Notes: generated by a model from the sequence alone, not told the origin. 64,000 bases of DNA from Actinokineospora pegani (GCF_009745975.1 NZ_WHOL01000121.1:62001-126000); one strand, 5' to 3'. Shown: positions 35,778 to 45,414, numbered from the stretch's first letter. Numbers and translations are program-made.

Positions 35778-36417
35778 GGATCCCCCTCGGGATGGTCAGT
35801 CGGCCGAGCAGGACGAAGGCGCCGTCGACGATCAGCGCCAGGATGATGATGCCGAGGGTCCCGGCGAGCGCCTGGTTGGTGGCGTTGGCGCTGCCCGCGC
35901 GGACGAGCCCGGAGAAGATCTCGGTGCCCAGGCCGGGCCCCTTCGCGTAGGCGGCGATCGCCGCGATGCCCATGAGGAGTTGGGTGGCGACGCGGATGCC
36001 CGCGAGGATCGCGGGCCACGCCAGGCGCAGCTCGACGCGCGTCAGGACGCGCGTCCGGTTCATGCCGATGCCCTTGGCCGCGTCGGTGATCGCGATGTCC
36101 ACTCCGGACAACCCGACGATCGTGTTACGAACGATGGGCAGCAGCGCGTAGAGGACGAGCGCCACCACGGTGGGCGCCACCCCGAGGCCGAGCACCGGGA
36201 TCAGCAACCCCAGCAGGGCGAACGAGGGAACGGTGAGGATCGCGCTGGTCAGCGCCGTGGCCACGGCCGACCCGGCCGGGCTGCGGTAGACGCCAATGCC
36301 GATCGCCACCCCGATCACGGTGGCGATGGCGGTGCACTGGATGACGGCGCTGGCGTGCAGCGCGGCTTCCGGCAGCAGACGATCCCACCGGTCGACGATG
36401 AAATCCCACAGGTTCAT
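35770..36417 (-). CDS. osmoprotectant-type ABC transporter permease (first)
   Basis: A 215-residue permease with about five to six helices and the coupling segment GLSGVDIAITDAAKGIGMNRTRVLTRVELRLAWPAILAG. The ATG at 36417 with GGGAGGCAGCCC upstream fits better than the in-frame start at 36504, whose extra residues are not hydrophobic or conserved. It starts the operon. The promoter must lie in the 148-base gap to the divergent helicase gene. Confidence 0.9.
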   Translation of the reverse strand: MNLWDFIVDRWDRLLPEAALHASAVIQCTAIATVIGVAIGIGVYRSPAGSAVATALTSAILTVPSFALLGLLIPVLGLGVAPTVVALVLYALLPIVRNTIVGLSGVDIAITDAAKGIGMNRTRVLTRVELRLAWPAILAGIRVATQLLMGIAAIAAYAKGPGLGTEIFSGLVRAGSANATNQALAGTLGIIILALIVDGAFVLLGRLTIPRGIRD

Positions 36418-36565
36418 TCGGGCTGCCTCCCTTCGGTTGTCGCGACAGCATTCCGGCAACCGCCGCGACCCGGCAACCCACTGTCCACAGGTGCGGCTCG
36501 ACATTCACCCCCATCCCTGTGGATGGATTCGAGCGGATGTCAGACCGTTCGGACACCATGTCCCC

Positions 36566-39500
36566 ATGCGCCCAGACGTGCTCGAGCTGTTCACACCGGC
36601 GACCCGGCAGTGGTTCACCGGGGCGTTCGCCGCGCCCACGGACGCCCAGGCCGGGGCGTGGCGGGCGGCCGCGGCGGGGCAGCACGCGCTCGTGGTCGCC
36701 CCGACCGGGTCGGGCAAGACGCTGGCGGCCTTCCTCTGGGCGCTGGACCGGCTCGCCGCCGAAGGCCCGCCCGCCGAGCGCCAGCACCGCTGCCGTGTGG
36801 TGTACGTCTCACCGCTGAAGGCGCTCGCGGTCGACGTGCGGCGCAATCTGCGGGCTCCCCTGGCGGGTATCCGCCAGGCCGCGCACCGGCTGGGGGCGCC
36901 GGAACCGGACATCACGGTGGGCACCCGGACCGGTGACACGCCCGCCGACGAGCGCCGGGCGTTCGCCCGCACACCCCCCGACGTCCTGGTGACCACCCCG
37001 GAGTCGCTGTTCCTGATCCTCACCTCGGCGGCGCGGGAGTCGCTGCGCGGCGTGCGCACGGTGATCGTCGACGAGGTGCACGCGGTCGCGGGGGCCAAGC
37101 GCGGCTCGCACCTGGCGCTGTCGCTGGAGCGGCTCGACGCGCTGCTGCCCGAGCCCGCCCAGCGGATCGGCCTGTCGGCGACGGTGCGGCCGGTGGAGGA
37201 GGTCAGCTCGTTCCTGGGCGGCGGGCGGCCGGTGACGCTGGTGCAGCCCAAGCTGCCCAAGACCATCGAGGTGCGGGTGGAGGTGCCGGTCGAGGACATG
37301 TCGTCGCTGACCGAGCAGCCGCGCGCGGTCCCCGACGACCCGGACGCCCCCGAGGCGCCGAGGCAGGCCTCGATCTGGCCGATGGTGGAGCGCCGGGTGC
37401 TGGAGCTGGTGGGCGGGCACCGGTCCACGATCGTGTTCGCCAACTCGCGGCGCCTGGCCGAGCGGATGACCGCCCGGCTCAACGAGCTGGCCGCCGAGCA
37501 GGCCGGGGCGGCGGTCCCGGTGGCGACCTTCCCGGCCGCGGCGATCGGGCAGTCGGGGCTGACCACGGGCGCGGAGCCGGTGGTCGCGCGGGCCCACCAC
37601 GGGTCGATGTCGCGCGAGCAGCGGACCATGGTCGAAGAGGACCTCAAGTCCGGGCGGCTGCCGTGCGTGGTGGCGACCTCGTCGCTGGAGCTGGGCATCG
37701 ACATGGGCGCGGTCGACCTGGTGGTGCAGATCGAGGCGCCGCCGACGGTGGCCGCCGGGCTGCAGCGGGTGGGTCGGGCCGGGCACCAGGTCGGCGCGGT
37801 GTCGCGCGGGGTGATGTTCCCGAAGTTCCGCGGCGACCTGGTCTCCTGCGCGGTGGTCGCGGAGCGGATGGCGGGCGGGGCGATCGAGGCCGTGCGCTAC
37901 CCGCGCAACCCGCTGGACGTGCTGGCCCAGCAGGTCGTGGCGATGGTCGCGCTGGAGCCGTGGACGGTGACCGACCTGGCGACCCTGGTGCGCCGCGCCG
38001 CGCCGTACGCGTCGCTGCCGGAGTCCGCGCTGCACTCGGTGCTGGACATGCTGGCCGGGCGCTACCCGAGCGAGGAGTTCGGCGAGCTGCGGCCGCGGAT
38101 CACCTGGGACCGGGTGACCGGCGAGCTCAACGGGCGGCCGGGAGCGCAGCGGCTCGCGGTCACCTCCGGCGGCACGATCCCCGACCGCGGCCTGTTCACC
38201 GTGATGACCCCGGGGGACGAGGGCGGGCGCGGGTCGCGGGTGGGCGAGCTGGACGAGGAGATGGTCTACGAGTCCCGGGTGGGCGACACGTTCCTGCTCG
38301 GCACCTCGGCGTGGCGCGTGCAGGACATCACCCACGACCGCGTGATCGTCACCCCGGCCCCCGGCGAGCCCGCGCGGATGCCGTTCTGGAAGGGGGACTC
38401 CCCCGGCCGCCCGCTGGAACTGGGGCGGGCGCTGGGCAGGTTCGTGCGCGAGGTGTCCGCTTTGGACGAACCGGCGGCCAGGCTGCGGGCGGGCGCGGCG
38501 GGCCTGGACGCGTGGGCGACCGACAACCTGCTGGCGTACCTGTGCGAGCAGCGGGAGTCGACCAGGCACGTGCCCGACGACCGCACGATCCTCGTCGAGC
38601 GGTTCCGCGACGAGCTCGGCGACTGGCGGCTGGTGGTGCACTCGCCGTTCGGCGCGCAGGTCAACGCGCCGTGGGCGCTGGCGATCGCGGCCAGGCTGCG
38701 CGAGCGGCGCGGGGTGGAGGCGCAGCTCGCGCACGCCGACGACGGGATCGTGGTGCGGCTGCCGGACGCGGTGGACGACAGCGGGCAGGAGGTCGTCGCG
38801 GGCATCGAGGACGTGCTGCTCGACCCGGACGAGGTGGAGCAGGTGGTGGTGGCCGAGGTGGGTGGGTCGGCGCTGTTCGCGTCCCGGTTCCGCGAGTGCG
38901 CCGCCCGGTCGCTGCTGCTGCCCAAGCGCGACCCGCGCAAGCGCTCGCCGCTGTGGCAGCAGCGGCAGCGCTCGGCGCAACTGCTGTCTGTGGCGGCGAA
39001 GTACGAGCAGTTCCCGGTGGCGCTGGAGGCGATGCGCGAGTGCCTGCAGGACGTCTACGACCTCGGCGGGCTGCGGGAGCTGATGTCGGACGTGCGCGGG
39101 CGCAGGGTGCGCGTGGTGGAGGTGGAGACACCGTCGCCGTCGCCGTTCGCGCGCAGCCTGCTGTTCGGCTACGTCGGCATGTTCCTCTACGGGGCGGACG
39201 TGCCGCTGGCGGAGCGGCGGGCGGCGGCGCTGTCACTCGACAGCGCGCTGCTGGCCGAGCTGCTGGGGTCCGAGGCGATCCGCGAGCTGCTCGACGAGGA
39301 CGTGCTCGCCGAGGTCGAGCGGTCGCTGCAGCGGCTGACCCCGGACCGGCACGCCCGGCACGCCGAGGACGCCGCCGACCTGCTGCGCTTCCTCGGCGAC
39401 CTGTCCGGGGCCGAGGCGAGCGCGCGCGGGGTGGCCCCGGAGTGGCTGGCGGAGCTGGAGTCCGCGCGGCGGGCGCTGCGGGTGCGCATCGCGGGCGAGG

Positions 39501-41140
39501 AGCGGTTCATCGCCATCGAGGACGCGGGCCGGGTGCGCGACGCGCTGGGCACGGCGCTGCCGGTGGGGGTGCCGGAGGCGTTCACCGAGCCGGTGGCCGA
39601 CCCCCTCGGCGACCTGGTGGCCCGGTACGCGCGCACGCACGGGCCGTTCCCGGCGGCGGAGGCGGCGGCCCGGTTCGGGCTCGGCGTGTCGGTGGTGACC
39701 GGGGTGCTGGAGCGGATGGCGGGCACGGGCAGGCTGGTGCGCGGGGAGTTGCGGCCAGGCGGCACGCACACCGAGTACTGCGACGCCGACGTGCTGCGGC
39801 GGGTGCGGCGCGGGTCGCTGGCCAAGCTGCGCGCGGAGGTGGAGCCGGTCGAGCGGGCCGCGCTGGGCCGGTTCCTGCCGGGGTGGCACGGCATCGGCGG
39901 CAAGTCCCGGGGCGCGCCGACGGCCGACGACGTGCTGGCGGTGGTCGAGCAGCTCGCCGGGGCGCCGCTGCCCGCCAGCGGGCTCGAGTCGCTGGTGCTG
40001 CCCTCGCGGCTGCCCGGCTACTCCCCCGCCCTGCTCGACGAGCTGACCGCGGCGGGCGAGGTCACCTGGTGCGGCAGCGGGGCGCTGGCGGGCGGCGACG
40101 GGTGGGTGGCGCTGGCCCCGGCGGACGTGGCCGACCTGCTGCTCCCCGACGTGGAGGAGGCGGTGCCGGACACACCGCTGCACGCCGCCGTGCTGTCCAG
40201 TCTGGACGGTGGGGCGCTGTTCTTCCGCCAGGTCGCCGACCGGGCGGGGGCCGTCCTGCTCGACGGTGGCGCGGTGGCGTCCAACGACGGCGACGTGGTC
40301 ACGGCGCTGTGGGACCTGGTCTGGGGCGGGCTGGTCACCAACGACACCATCGCCCCGCTGCGCGCTCTGGTGGCCGGGCGCGGGGCCGCGCACAAGACCC
40401 GCCGCGCCGCGCCGCGCGGCCGGTACGCGCGGCTGCGCACCGGCCGTCCCACCATGCCCAGCCGCTCCGGCCCGCCCACGGCGGGTGGGCGCTGGTCCCT
40501 GGTGCTCCCCCGCGAGCCCGACGCGACCCGCCGCGCGCACGCCCGCGCCGAGGCCTTCCTGGAGCGCCACGGCGTGCTCACCCGCGGGGCCCTGGACACT
40601 GAGCGGGTCACCGGCGGGTTTTCCGGTGTCTACAAAGTACTGCGGGCCATGGAGGAGTCGGGGCAGATCGTCCGCGGCTACGTCGTGGAAGGCCTGGGCG
40701 CGGCCCAGTTCGCCGCCCGGGGCGCGGTCGACCGCCTGCGCGCGTTGTCCAAACCGGACGCTGACAGCTCAGCCCCCGCGGTCATCCTGGCCGCGGCGGA
40801 CCCGGCCCAGCCCTACGGCGCCGCCCTGGCCTGGCCCTCCCCCGTCGGCGATGGCAAGCACCGGCCCGCCCGCAAGGCAGGGGCGCTCACCGTCCTCGTC
40901 GACGGAGTCCCGGCCCTCTACGTCGAACGCGGCGGCAAGTCGCTGCTGTCGTTCACCGAGGACGCGGTCCCCCTGCGCACCGCGGCTGAGGCGCTGGGCA
41001 CCGCTGTGCGCGAGGGCTGGTTGGGAGCGCTGTCGGTGCAGAAGGCCGACGGGGAGCAGGCGCTGACGTCGGCGCTGGGGTCCGTGCTGCGCGACGCGGG
41101 CTTCCGGGCCACACCGAAGGGGCTGCGATTGCGCGGGTGA
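36566..41140 (+). CDS. lhr: Lhr-family ATP-dependent helicase
   Basis: A 1524-residue superfamily-2 helicase. It has Walker A APTGSGKT (45-52), DEVH box (169-172), SLELGIDMGAVDLVVQIEAPPTVAAGLQRVGRAGHQVG (motifs V and VI), then the Lhr winged-helix and beta-barrel core and a long C-terminal extension typical of actinobacterial Lhr (about 1500 residues). Mycobacterial Lhr is a 3'-to-5' DNA-RNA helicase and is linked to DNA repair. The ATG at 36566 is chosen over longer frames that run into the divergent opu promoter. Confidence 0.93.
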   Translation: MRPDVLELFTPATRQWFTGAFAAPTDAQAGAWRAAAAGQHALVVAPTGSGKTLAAFLWALDRLAAEGPPAERQHRCRVVYVSPLKALAVDVRRNLRAPLAGIRQAAHRLGAPEPDITVGTRTGDTPADERRAFARTPPDVLVTTPESLFLILTSAARESLRGVRTVIVDEVHAVAGAKRGSHLALSLERLDALLPEPAQRIGLSATVRPVEEVSSFLGGGRPVTLVQPKLPKTIEVRVEVPVEDMSSLTEQPRAVPDDPDAPEAPRQASIWPMVERRVLELVGGHRSTIVFANSRRLAERMTARLNELAAEQAGAAVPVATFPAAAIGQSGLTTGAEPVVARAHHGSMSREQRTMVEEDLKSGRLPCVVATSSLELGIDMGAVDLVVQIEAPPTVAAGLQRVGRAGHQVGAVSRGVMFPKFRGDLVSCAVVAERMAGGAIEAVRYPRNPLDVLAQQVVAMVALEPWTVTDLATLVRRAAPYASLPESALHSVLDMLAGRYPSEEFGELRPRITWDRVTGELNGRPGAQRLAVTSGGTIPDRGLFTVMTPGDEGGRGSRVGELDEEMVYESRVGDTFLLGTSAWRVQDITHDRVIVTPAPGEPARMPFWKGDSPGRPLELGRALGRFVREVSALDEPAARLRAGAAGLDAWATDNLLAYLCEQRESTRHVPDDRTILVERFRDELGDWRLVVHSPFGAQVNAPWALAIAARLRERRGVEAQLAHADDGIVVRLPDAVDDSGQEVVAGIEDVLLDPDEVEQVVVAEVGGSALFASRFRECAARSLLLPKRDPRKRSPLWQQRQRSAQLLSVAAKYEQFPVALEAMRECLQDVYDLGGLRELMSDVRGRRVRVVEVETPSPSPFARSLLFGYVGMFLYGADVPLAERRAAALSLDSALLAELLGSEAIRELLDEDVLAEVERSLQRLTPDRHARHAEDAADLLRFLGDLSGAEASARGVAPEWLAELESARRALRVRIAGEERFIAIEDAGRVRDALGTALPVGVPEAFTEPVADPLGDLVARYARTHGPFPAAEAAARFGLGVSVVTGVLERMAGTGRLVRGELRPGGTHTEYCDADVLRRVRRGSLAKLRAEVEPVERAALGRFLPGWHGIGGKSRGAPTADDVLAVVEQLAGAPLPASGLESLVLPSRLPGYSPALLDELTAAGEVTWCGSGALAGGDGWVALAPADVADLLLPDVEEAVPDTPLHAAVLSSLDGGALFFRQVADRAGAVLLDGGAVASNDGDVVTALWDLVWGGLVTNDTIAPLRALVAGRGAAHKTRRAAPRGRYARLRTGRPTMPSRSGPPTAGGRWSLVLPREPDATRRAHARAEAFLERHGVLTRGALDTERVTGGFSGVYKVLRAMEESGQIVRGYVVEGLGAAQFAARGAVDRLRALSKPDADSSAPAVILAAADPAQPYGAALAWPSPVGDGKHRPARKAGALTVLVDGVPALYVERGGKSLLSFTEDAVPLRTAAEALGTAVREGWLGALSVQKADGEQALTSALGSVLRDAGFRATPKGLRLRG

Positions 41141-41185
41141 GACGGGCGTAACGGCTCTGGCGGGGCGGGCGATCAGGCTCTTGGC

Positions 41186-42454
41186 ATGCCACCACGGGAG
41201 CGGAGTCGACGGATGACCAAGGGCGGGCTCTACTCCGACTTCGAGGCGTACCGGCCCAGCACCGACGCCGGCTTCCAGGAAGCCCTGCGCGAGGGCGTCC
41301 TCGCCGTCGACACCAACGTGCTGTTGAACCTCTACCGGTACAACAAGACGACGGTGCAGGACCTGTTCAAGGTCCTCGGGGCCGCCAGGGAGCGCCTTTT
41401 CGTGCCGCGGCAGGTGCTGGCCGAGTTCTGGCGCAGCCACCAGTCGGTGATCGGCAGCCTGGGCTCAGCCCGCAAGGAGGCCACCACGGCGCTGGCCAAG
41501 AACAAGGCGTCGGTGGGCAACGCGATCCGGCAGTGGGCCAAGGTCGTGGCCCTGCCCCAGGAAGCGCAGAACGGGTTCGTGGACGAGGTCGAGGCGTTCT
41601 TCGGCGAGTTGGAGCGCAAGATCCTGGCCACACCGTCCTCCGTCGCGGTGGCGCAGGGCCAGGAGGACACGGTGCTCAAGCGGCTGGAGGACCTGCTGGA
41701 GGGGCGCGTGGGCCCGGCGCTGTCGGAGCAGGAGTGGGCGGCCGCGGTCGCGGAGGGCGCGCGCCGGGTGGCGAACTCGGAGCCGCCGGGGTACTGCGAC
41801 GCGGCGAAGGCCGACTCCGACCTGCCGGAGGGCGCAGCCGGGGACTACCTGGTGTGGCGGCAACTGCTCGACGAGGGCGCCGCGCAGGCGAAGGACCTGG
41901 TCCTGGTCACCTCCGACACCAAGGAGGACTGGTGGAACCACACCGGCAACGGCCGCAGGAGCGGCCCGCGGCGCGAACTGGTGCGCGAGTACCTGGACGC
42001 CACCGGCAGGCGGTTCCACCTCGTCGAGCCCAAGGACCTGCTGGCCGTCTCCGCCGTGCTGGGCGTGGGCACCGACGTCCAGTCCCAGACCGACGTCGGC
42101 CGGGTCGAGGACCTGGGCAGCCGCGGCAGCGCCTGGACGGCCGAGGCCGTCGAGATGGTGCTCGCGGGCTTGGACCAGTCCGAGCACGTCCAGGCCGAGG
42201 TGATCCGCGAGGCGATCCGCAACGGCGGGCGCATCCCGCGGTGCAGGCTCTACGAGGTCATCAAGCGCCCCGAGACGACCTCGCTCAAGGGCTTCACGAA
42301 ACCGGTCAACCGGGTCACCGAGTACTTCCAGGCGGTCGGGGTGGTCCCCGAGGACGCGTCGGCGCTGCTGCGCGCCGAGTACACCGACGCCACCATGAAG
42401 GCGACCCACTTCAGCGTGCCCGACGACGTGATGGCGCTCGACCTGCAGTTCTGA
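41186..42454 (+). CDS. PIN-like domain nuclease-type protein
   Basis: A 422-residue protein. Residues 36-280 look like a large PIN-like domain (PIN_8/DUF4935 type): VDTNVLLNLYRY carries the first acidic residue (D42), FVPRQVLAEFWR follows, and LVLVTSDTKEDWW supplies later acidic residues. Helical insertions rich in charge occupy 75-200. The last 110 residues form a separate domain with REAIRNGGRIPRCRLYEVIKRPETTSLKGFT. RNA or DNA cleavage is inferred. An alternative ATG lies at 41213. It follows lhr by 45 bases in the same direction and may be cotranscribed. Confidence 0.8.
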   Translation: MPPRERSRRMTKGGLYSDFEAYRPSTDAGFQEALREGVLAVDTNVLLNLYRYNKTTVQDLFKVLGAARERLFVPRQVLAEFWRSHQSVIGSLGSARKEATTALAKNKASVGNAIRQWAKVVALPQEAQNGFVDEVEAFFGELERKILATPSSVAVAQGQEDTVLKRLEDLLEGRVGPALSEQEWAAAVAEGARRVANSEPPGYCDAAKADSDLPEGAAGDYLVWRQLLDEGAAQAKDLVLVTSDTKEDWWNHTGNGRRSGPRRELVREYLDATGRRFHLVEPKDLLAVSAVLGVGTDVQSQTDVGRVEDLGSRGSAWTAEAVEMVLAGLDQSEHVQAEVIREAIRNGGRIPRCRLYEVIKRPETTSLKGFTKPVNRVTEYFQAVGVVPEDASALLRAEYTDATMKATHFSVPDDVMALDLQF

Positions 42455-42464
42455 GCTGCCGCGA

Positions 42465-42489
42465 CCTGGTGCGCCCACCGATCACCAGG
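42465..42489 (+). terminator. possible weak hairpin after the PIN-like gene
   Basis: Seven-base arms CCTGGTG (42465-42471) and CACCAGG (42483-42489) with an 11-base loop lie 10 bases after the stop and face the convergent esterase gene. The stem is short, so function is uncertain. Confidence 0.3.
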
Positions 42490-42542
42490 ACCATCCACAC
42501 CGGACCGGCGTCTGGGCGCGGTGCGAGCCCGGGTGATCGCGG

Positions 42543-43409
42543 TCAGGAGCCCAGGGAGTCCTGGACCAGTCGGGCGACGTTCTCCATGCCCAGGGCGTTG
42601 GGGTGCACGGGGGCGGCGCCCTGGACGTCGACGAGGCCCTCGATCCAGCGCGTGCCCTCGGCGGTGCAGGCCTCGTGGCCCTTCGACGCGGAGTGGATGT
42701 CGACGAAGTCGGCGCCGTTGGCCGCGGCGGTCTCGCCGAGGAGGGCGGCGAGGGCCGCCTCCTTGCCTGCCAGGTAGGGCAGGTCGCCCTCGGCGAAGAC
42801 CGCGTTGTTGGGGTTGTCGGGGGCGCAGTCGGCCTTGGCCGCGGGGAGGATCGCGAGGTAGCCGACCAGGACGACGCGGGCCTGCGGGGCCTTGGTGTGG
42901 ATCGCCCGCAGGGTGGCGGCGATCTTGGGGGCCTTCTCGGCGAAGGTCTCCTCGATCTGGTCGACCCCGCCGGAGGTGTAGTGCTCGGTGCACGGCCTGC
43001 CCGCGGGGTCGGTCTGGGCGAGCGCGACGCAGGTGCCGACGATCGAGCCGAAGCCGACGTCGTTGCCGCCGATGCCGATGGTGACCAGCTCGGCGTCGGC
43101 GGGCACCGCGTCCAGTTGCGGGCCTGCCGAGCCCTGCGGGCCGGTGATGTTGTCGGTGATCGCGCCGCTGCAACTGACGTCGACGAACGTCGCCGGGTCC
43201 AGCGCGCCCGCGAGCAGCGTCGGGTAGTTGTGGTCCGAACGGGCGCACGCGCCGGAGCCGGGGTCCTGGACGGGGATGCCCGGCCCGGCGGTGAAGGAGT
43301 CGCCCAGCGCCACGTAGGTCCCCGTCGCGGCCTGCGCGGGCGCGGCCAGGACGGCGGCGGTCACGGCGGCGGCGATCGCCGCACCTGCCCCTGTCAACAC
43401 TCGGCGCAC
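42543..43409 (-). CDS. secreted SGNH/GDSL-type esterase or lipase
   Basis: A 288-residue secreted hydrolase. A signal peptide ends near APAQA. Block I is YVALGDSFTAGPG with the catalytic serine, block III IGGNDVGF supplies oxyanion residues, and the C-terminal HPNALGMENVARL holds the catalytic histidine. Six cysteines in the mature part suggest disulfides, as in Streptomyces secreted lipases. The GTG at 43409 has AGGAGG 5 bases upstream and is chosen over the in-frame start at 43439. Confidence 0.9.
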   Translation of the reverse strand: MRRVLTGAGAAIAAAVTAAVLAAPAQAATGTYVALGDSFTAGPGIPVQDPGSGACARSDHNYPTLLAGALDPATFVDVSCSGAITDNITGPQGSAGPQLDAVPADAELVTIGIGGNDVGFGSIVGTCVALAQTDPAGRPCTEHYTSGGVDQIEETFAEKAPKIAATLRAIHTKAPQARVVLVGYLAILPAAKADCAPDNPNNAVFAEGDLPYLAGKEAALAALLGETAAANGADFVDIHSASKGHEACTAEGTRWIEGLVDVQGAAPVHPNALGMENVARLVQDSLGS

Positions 43410-43500
43410 TCGCTCCTCCTCAGCTCGGTGATCTGCCAACAGACTCGCCGAGCACCACGGGAGGAGTCAACGAGGTGATGAAGATTGCCGGCCTCGGACC

Positions 43501-44199
43501 TCAGACCGGGGCCGCCACCTGGAATTCATTGCCCTCTGGGTCACAAAGACCGTCCCCGACCCGTCGCGCGCCCTGGGCCAGCAACCGGTCCACCTCGACG
43601 CGCAGCGGCCCCTCGGCCACCAGGTCCAGGCGCAGCCGGTTGCGCGACCGCTTGGGCTCGGCGCTGGCCAGCAGCTCCAACCACGGCCCGCGCCCGTCCG
43701 CCGCGCGCAGCGACGCCACCGGCGGCGCGTCGCGGACGATCAGGTGGCCGGTGGCCTCGGCCAGGAACCCGACCAGCGCGGACGGGTCGGCGCTGAGCAG
43801 CACCACAGCGGCGACCGCGCCGGTGTCGGCGTACTCCGGACGCGGTTCGAGCACGCAGAACTCGTTGTCCTCCGGATCGGCCAACACCACCCAGGGCCGC
43901 TCGCCCTGACCGATGTCGACCCGCCGGGCGCCCAGCGACACCGCCCGGTCGACCAGGGCGAGCTGATCGGCCTCGGAGACGCTGGGCAGGTCCAGGTGCC
44001 AGCGGTTGACCCCGGCCTTCGGCCGCGCCCCCCGCACGAAGGTCAGGTCCCCGTGGAACCCGTCCTCGGCCGACGGGGTCAGCGCGACCACGTCCCCGGC
44101 CGTCGCGGTGACCGGCCAGCGCAACAGGTCCGACCAGAACTGGGCCAGCACAGCGGGTTCCTCGGCGTCGAACACGAGACCCGCGAGACGGGTGGGCAT
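43501..44199 (-). CDS. VOC-superfamily protein with two glyoxalase-like domains
   Basis: A 232-residue protein with two vicinal-oxygen-chelate repeats. Domain 1 (about 1-115) has LVFDAEEPAVLAQFWSDLLRW and ends WVVLADPEDNEFCVLEP. Domain 2 (about 120-232) has SADPSALVGFLAEATGH and ends LCDPEGNEFQVAAP. The ATG at 44199 is chosen; the frame continues upstream through a 15-bp minisatellite to 44505, which looks non-coding. Substrate unknown. It is a paralogue of the next gene upstream. Confidence 0.82.
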   Translation of the reverse strand: MPTRLAGLVFDAEEPAVLAQFWSDLLRWPVTATAGDVVALTPSAEDGFHGDLTFVRGARPKAGVNRWHLDLPSVSEADQLALVDRAVSLGARRVDIGQGERPWVVLADPEDNEFCVLEPRPEYADTGAVAAVVLLSADPSALVGFLAEATGHLIVRDAPPVASLRAADGRGPWLELLASAEPKRSRNRLRLDLVAEGPLRVEVDRLLAQGARRVGDGLCDPEGNEFQVAAPV

Positions 44200-44554
44200 C
44201 GCGCCACGGTAGCCGGACACCACCGCGAAACCCCGCACGCGCGCCGGATTCCCGCCGTGGAGTTGTCCACAGGCAAGATCCACTTCGGGGGTACCGAAAG
44301 GGTTAAGCCGGTAGAATGGATCTCGGGACGCCCCCAGAGGTGTGGCGGGGTTTGGTGTGGCGGGGTTTGGTGTGGCGGGGTTTGGTGTGGCGGGGTTTGG
44401 TGTCGCGGGGTTTGGTGTCGCGGGGTTTGGTGTCGCGGGGTTTGGTGTCTGCTGCCTGGATTTTGTTCGTTGGTTGGGGCTGCTCGTCGAGCCCGTCCGC
44501 CGCACCGCGCCGTCATGGCGTGAGCGACAGGTTGGTGTTGCGGGCGGGGGGTGC
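44200..44554. other. intergenic region carrying a minisatellite
   Basis: About 355 bases between two same-strand VOC genes. It contains a perfect DnaA box TTGTCCACA at 44263-44271 and the seven-copy 15-bp repeat at 44341-44445. No gene is supported. The repeat keeps several frames open and so creates long false frames on both strands. Confidence 0.6.
44341..44445. repeat. seven tandem copies of a 15-bp unit in two flavours
   Basis: Four copies of TGTGGCGGGGTTTGG (44341-44400) are followed by three copies of TGTCGCGGGGTTTGG (44401-44445). The two blocks differ by one base per unit and are internally perfect, so each block seems to have expanded separately. The G-rich strand has GGGG and TTTGG runs that could form unusual structure. 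Confidence 0.97.
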
Positions 44555-45310
44555 TCAGGCGCGGACGTGTGCTGGGACTAGGCGGAACTGGTTGCCCTCC
44601 GGGTCGGCCAGCCAGGTGATGCCGTCGGCGTCGCGTTCGCCGAGTTCGGTGGCGCCCAGTTCCAGGAGGCGGTCGAGGTCGGCGCCGCCGCCGTCGGCGG
44701 TGACGTCGAAGCGGATGCGGTTGCCGCCTCGGCGGGCGGTGCGGCGGGTGCGCCACTGGACGTCGGGGACGCGCAGGAACTCCAGCCAGGGGCCGCTGGT
44801 CTCCGAGGAGCGCAGCGCGGCGGCGCCGTCCTCGCCGCTGGGGACCAGGGGCCAGCCGGTGGCCTCGGACCAGAACTCGGCCAGCGTCGACGGGGTGGCG
44901 GAGTCGACGACGAGCGCGGCCAGCGGTCCGGTCCGCGCGTAGAGCTCGCCGGGCTCCAGGATGCAGAACTCGTTGCCCTCGGGGTCGTGGAAGACCGTCC
45001 ACGGCACGTCCTCGCCCTGTCCTACCTCGGCCTCGCGGGCGCCCACGTCGGCGGCCAGCGAGGTCAGGACCTGGTACTCGTGCGGTGACTCGGTGGCCAG
45101 GTCGAGGTGGATGCGGTTCTTGGCCGACTTGGGCGCCGCCGCCGGGGTGAACAGCAGGTCCAAGCCGCTGCCGCCCACGTCGGGGGCCAGCAGCCTGCGG
45201 CAGCCGCCGGGCTCCGGGGTCGCGGTCCCGCCGAGCATGATGTACCAGAACCGGGCGGCCGCGGCGGGGTCGGTCGCGTCGATCACGAGACTCACCAGCC
45301 GGGTGCACAT
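44555..45310 (-). CDS. VOC-superfamily protein with two glyoxalase-like domains
   Basis: A 251-residue two-domain protein. Domain 1 has LVIDATDPAAAARFWYIMLGG and ends TVFHDPEGNEFCILEPG. Domain 2 has DSATPSTLAEFWSEATGW and ends WLADPEGNQFRLVPA. It is a paralogue of the gene ending at 43501, and the two are separated by the minisatellite. The ATG at 45310 is chosen from the conserved start. Metal ligands and substrate cannot be named. Confidence 0.82.
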   Translation of the reverse strand: MCTRLVSLVIDATDPAAAARFWYIMLGGTATPEPGGCRRLLAPDVGGSGLDLLFTPAAAPKSAKNRIHLDLATESPHEYQVLTSLAADVGAREAEVGQGEDVPWTVFHDPEGNEFCILEPGELYARTGPLAALVVDSATPSTLAEFWSEATGWPLVPSGEDGAAALRSSETSGPWLEFLRVPDVQWRTRRTARRGGNRIRFDVTADGGGADLDRLLELGATELGERDADGITWLADPEGNQFRLVPAHVRA

Positions 45311-45378
45311 GGTCGACACGGTAACCGCGTCCACGGGTCGCGTGCCGCCGCACAGCCGTGACCAGCGGTGTTGCCGAC

Positions 45379-45411
45379 GGGCGGGCGCCAGATACCCCCT
45401 GGCGCCCGCCC
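45379..45411 (-). terminator. hairpin terminator after the maleylpyruvate-isomerase-like gene
   Basis: Perfect 13-base arms (45379-45391 and 45399-45411) with a 7-base loop, starting 3 bases beyond the stop at 45415. It ends the HEPN operon. Confidence 0.8.
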
Positions 45412-45414
45412 TGC

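Noticed and set aside
36809-38980. Long minus-strand frame antisense to lhr
   Set aside because: Composition is Arg/His/Pro-rich without domains. The Lhr helicase motifs on the plus strand are intact.
44200-44505. N-terminal extension of the VOC frame made of repeated Asn-Pro-Ala-Thr-Pro
   Set aside because: It is simply the 15-bp minisatellite read in frame. The VOC domain begins at the ATG at 44199 and the extension has no start with a ribosome site.
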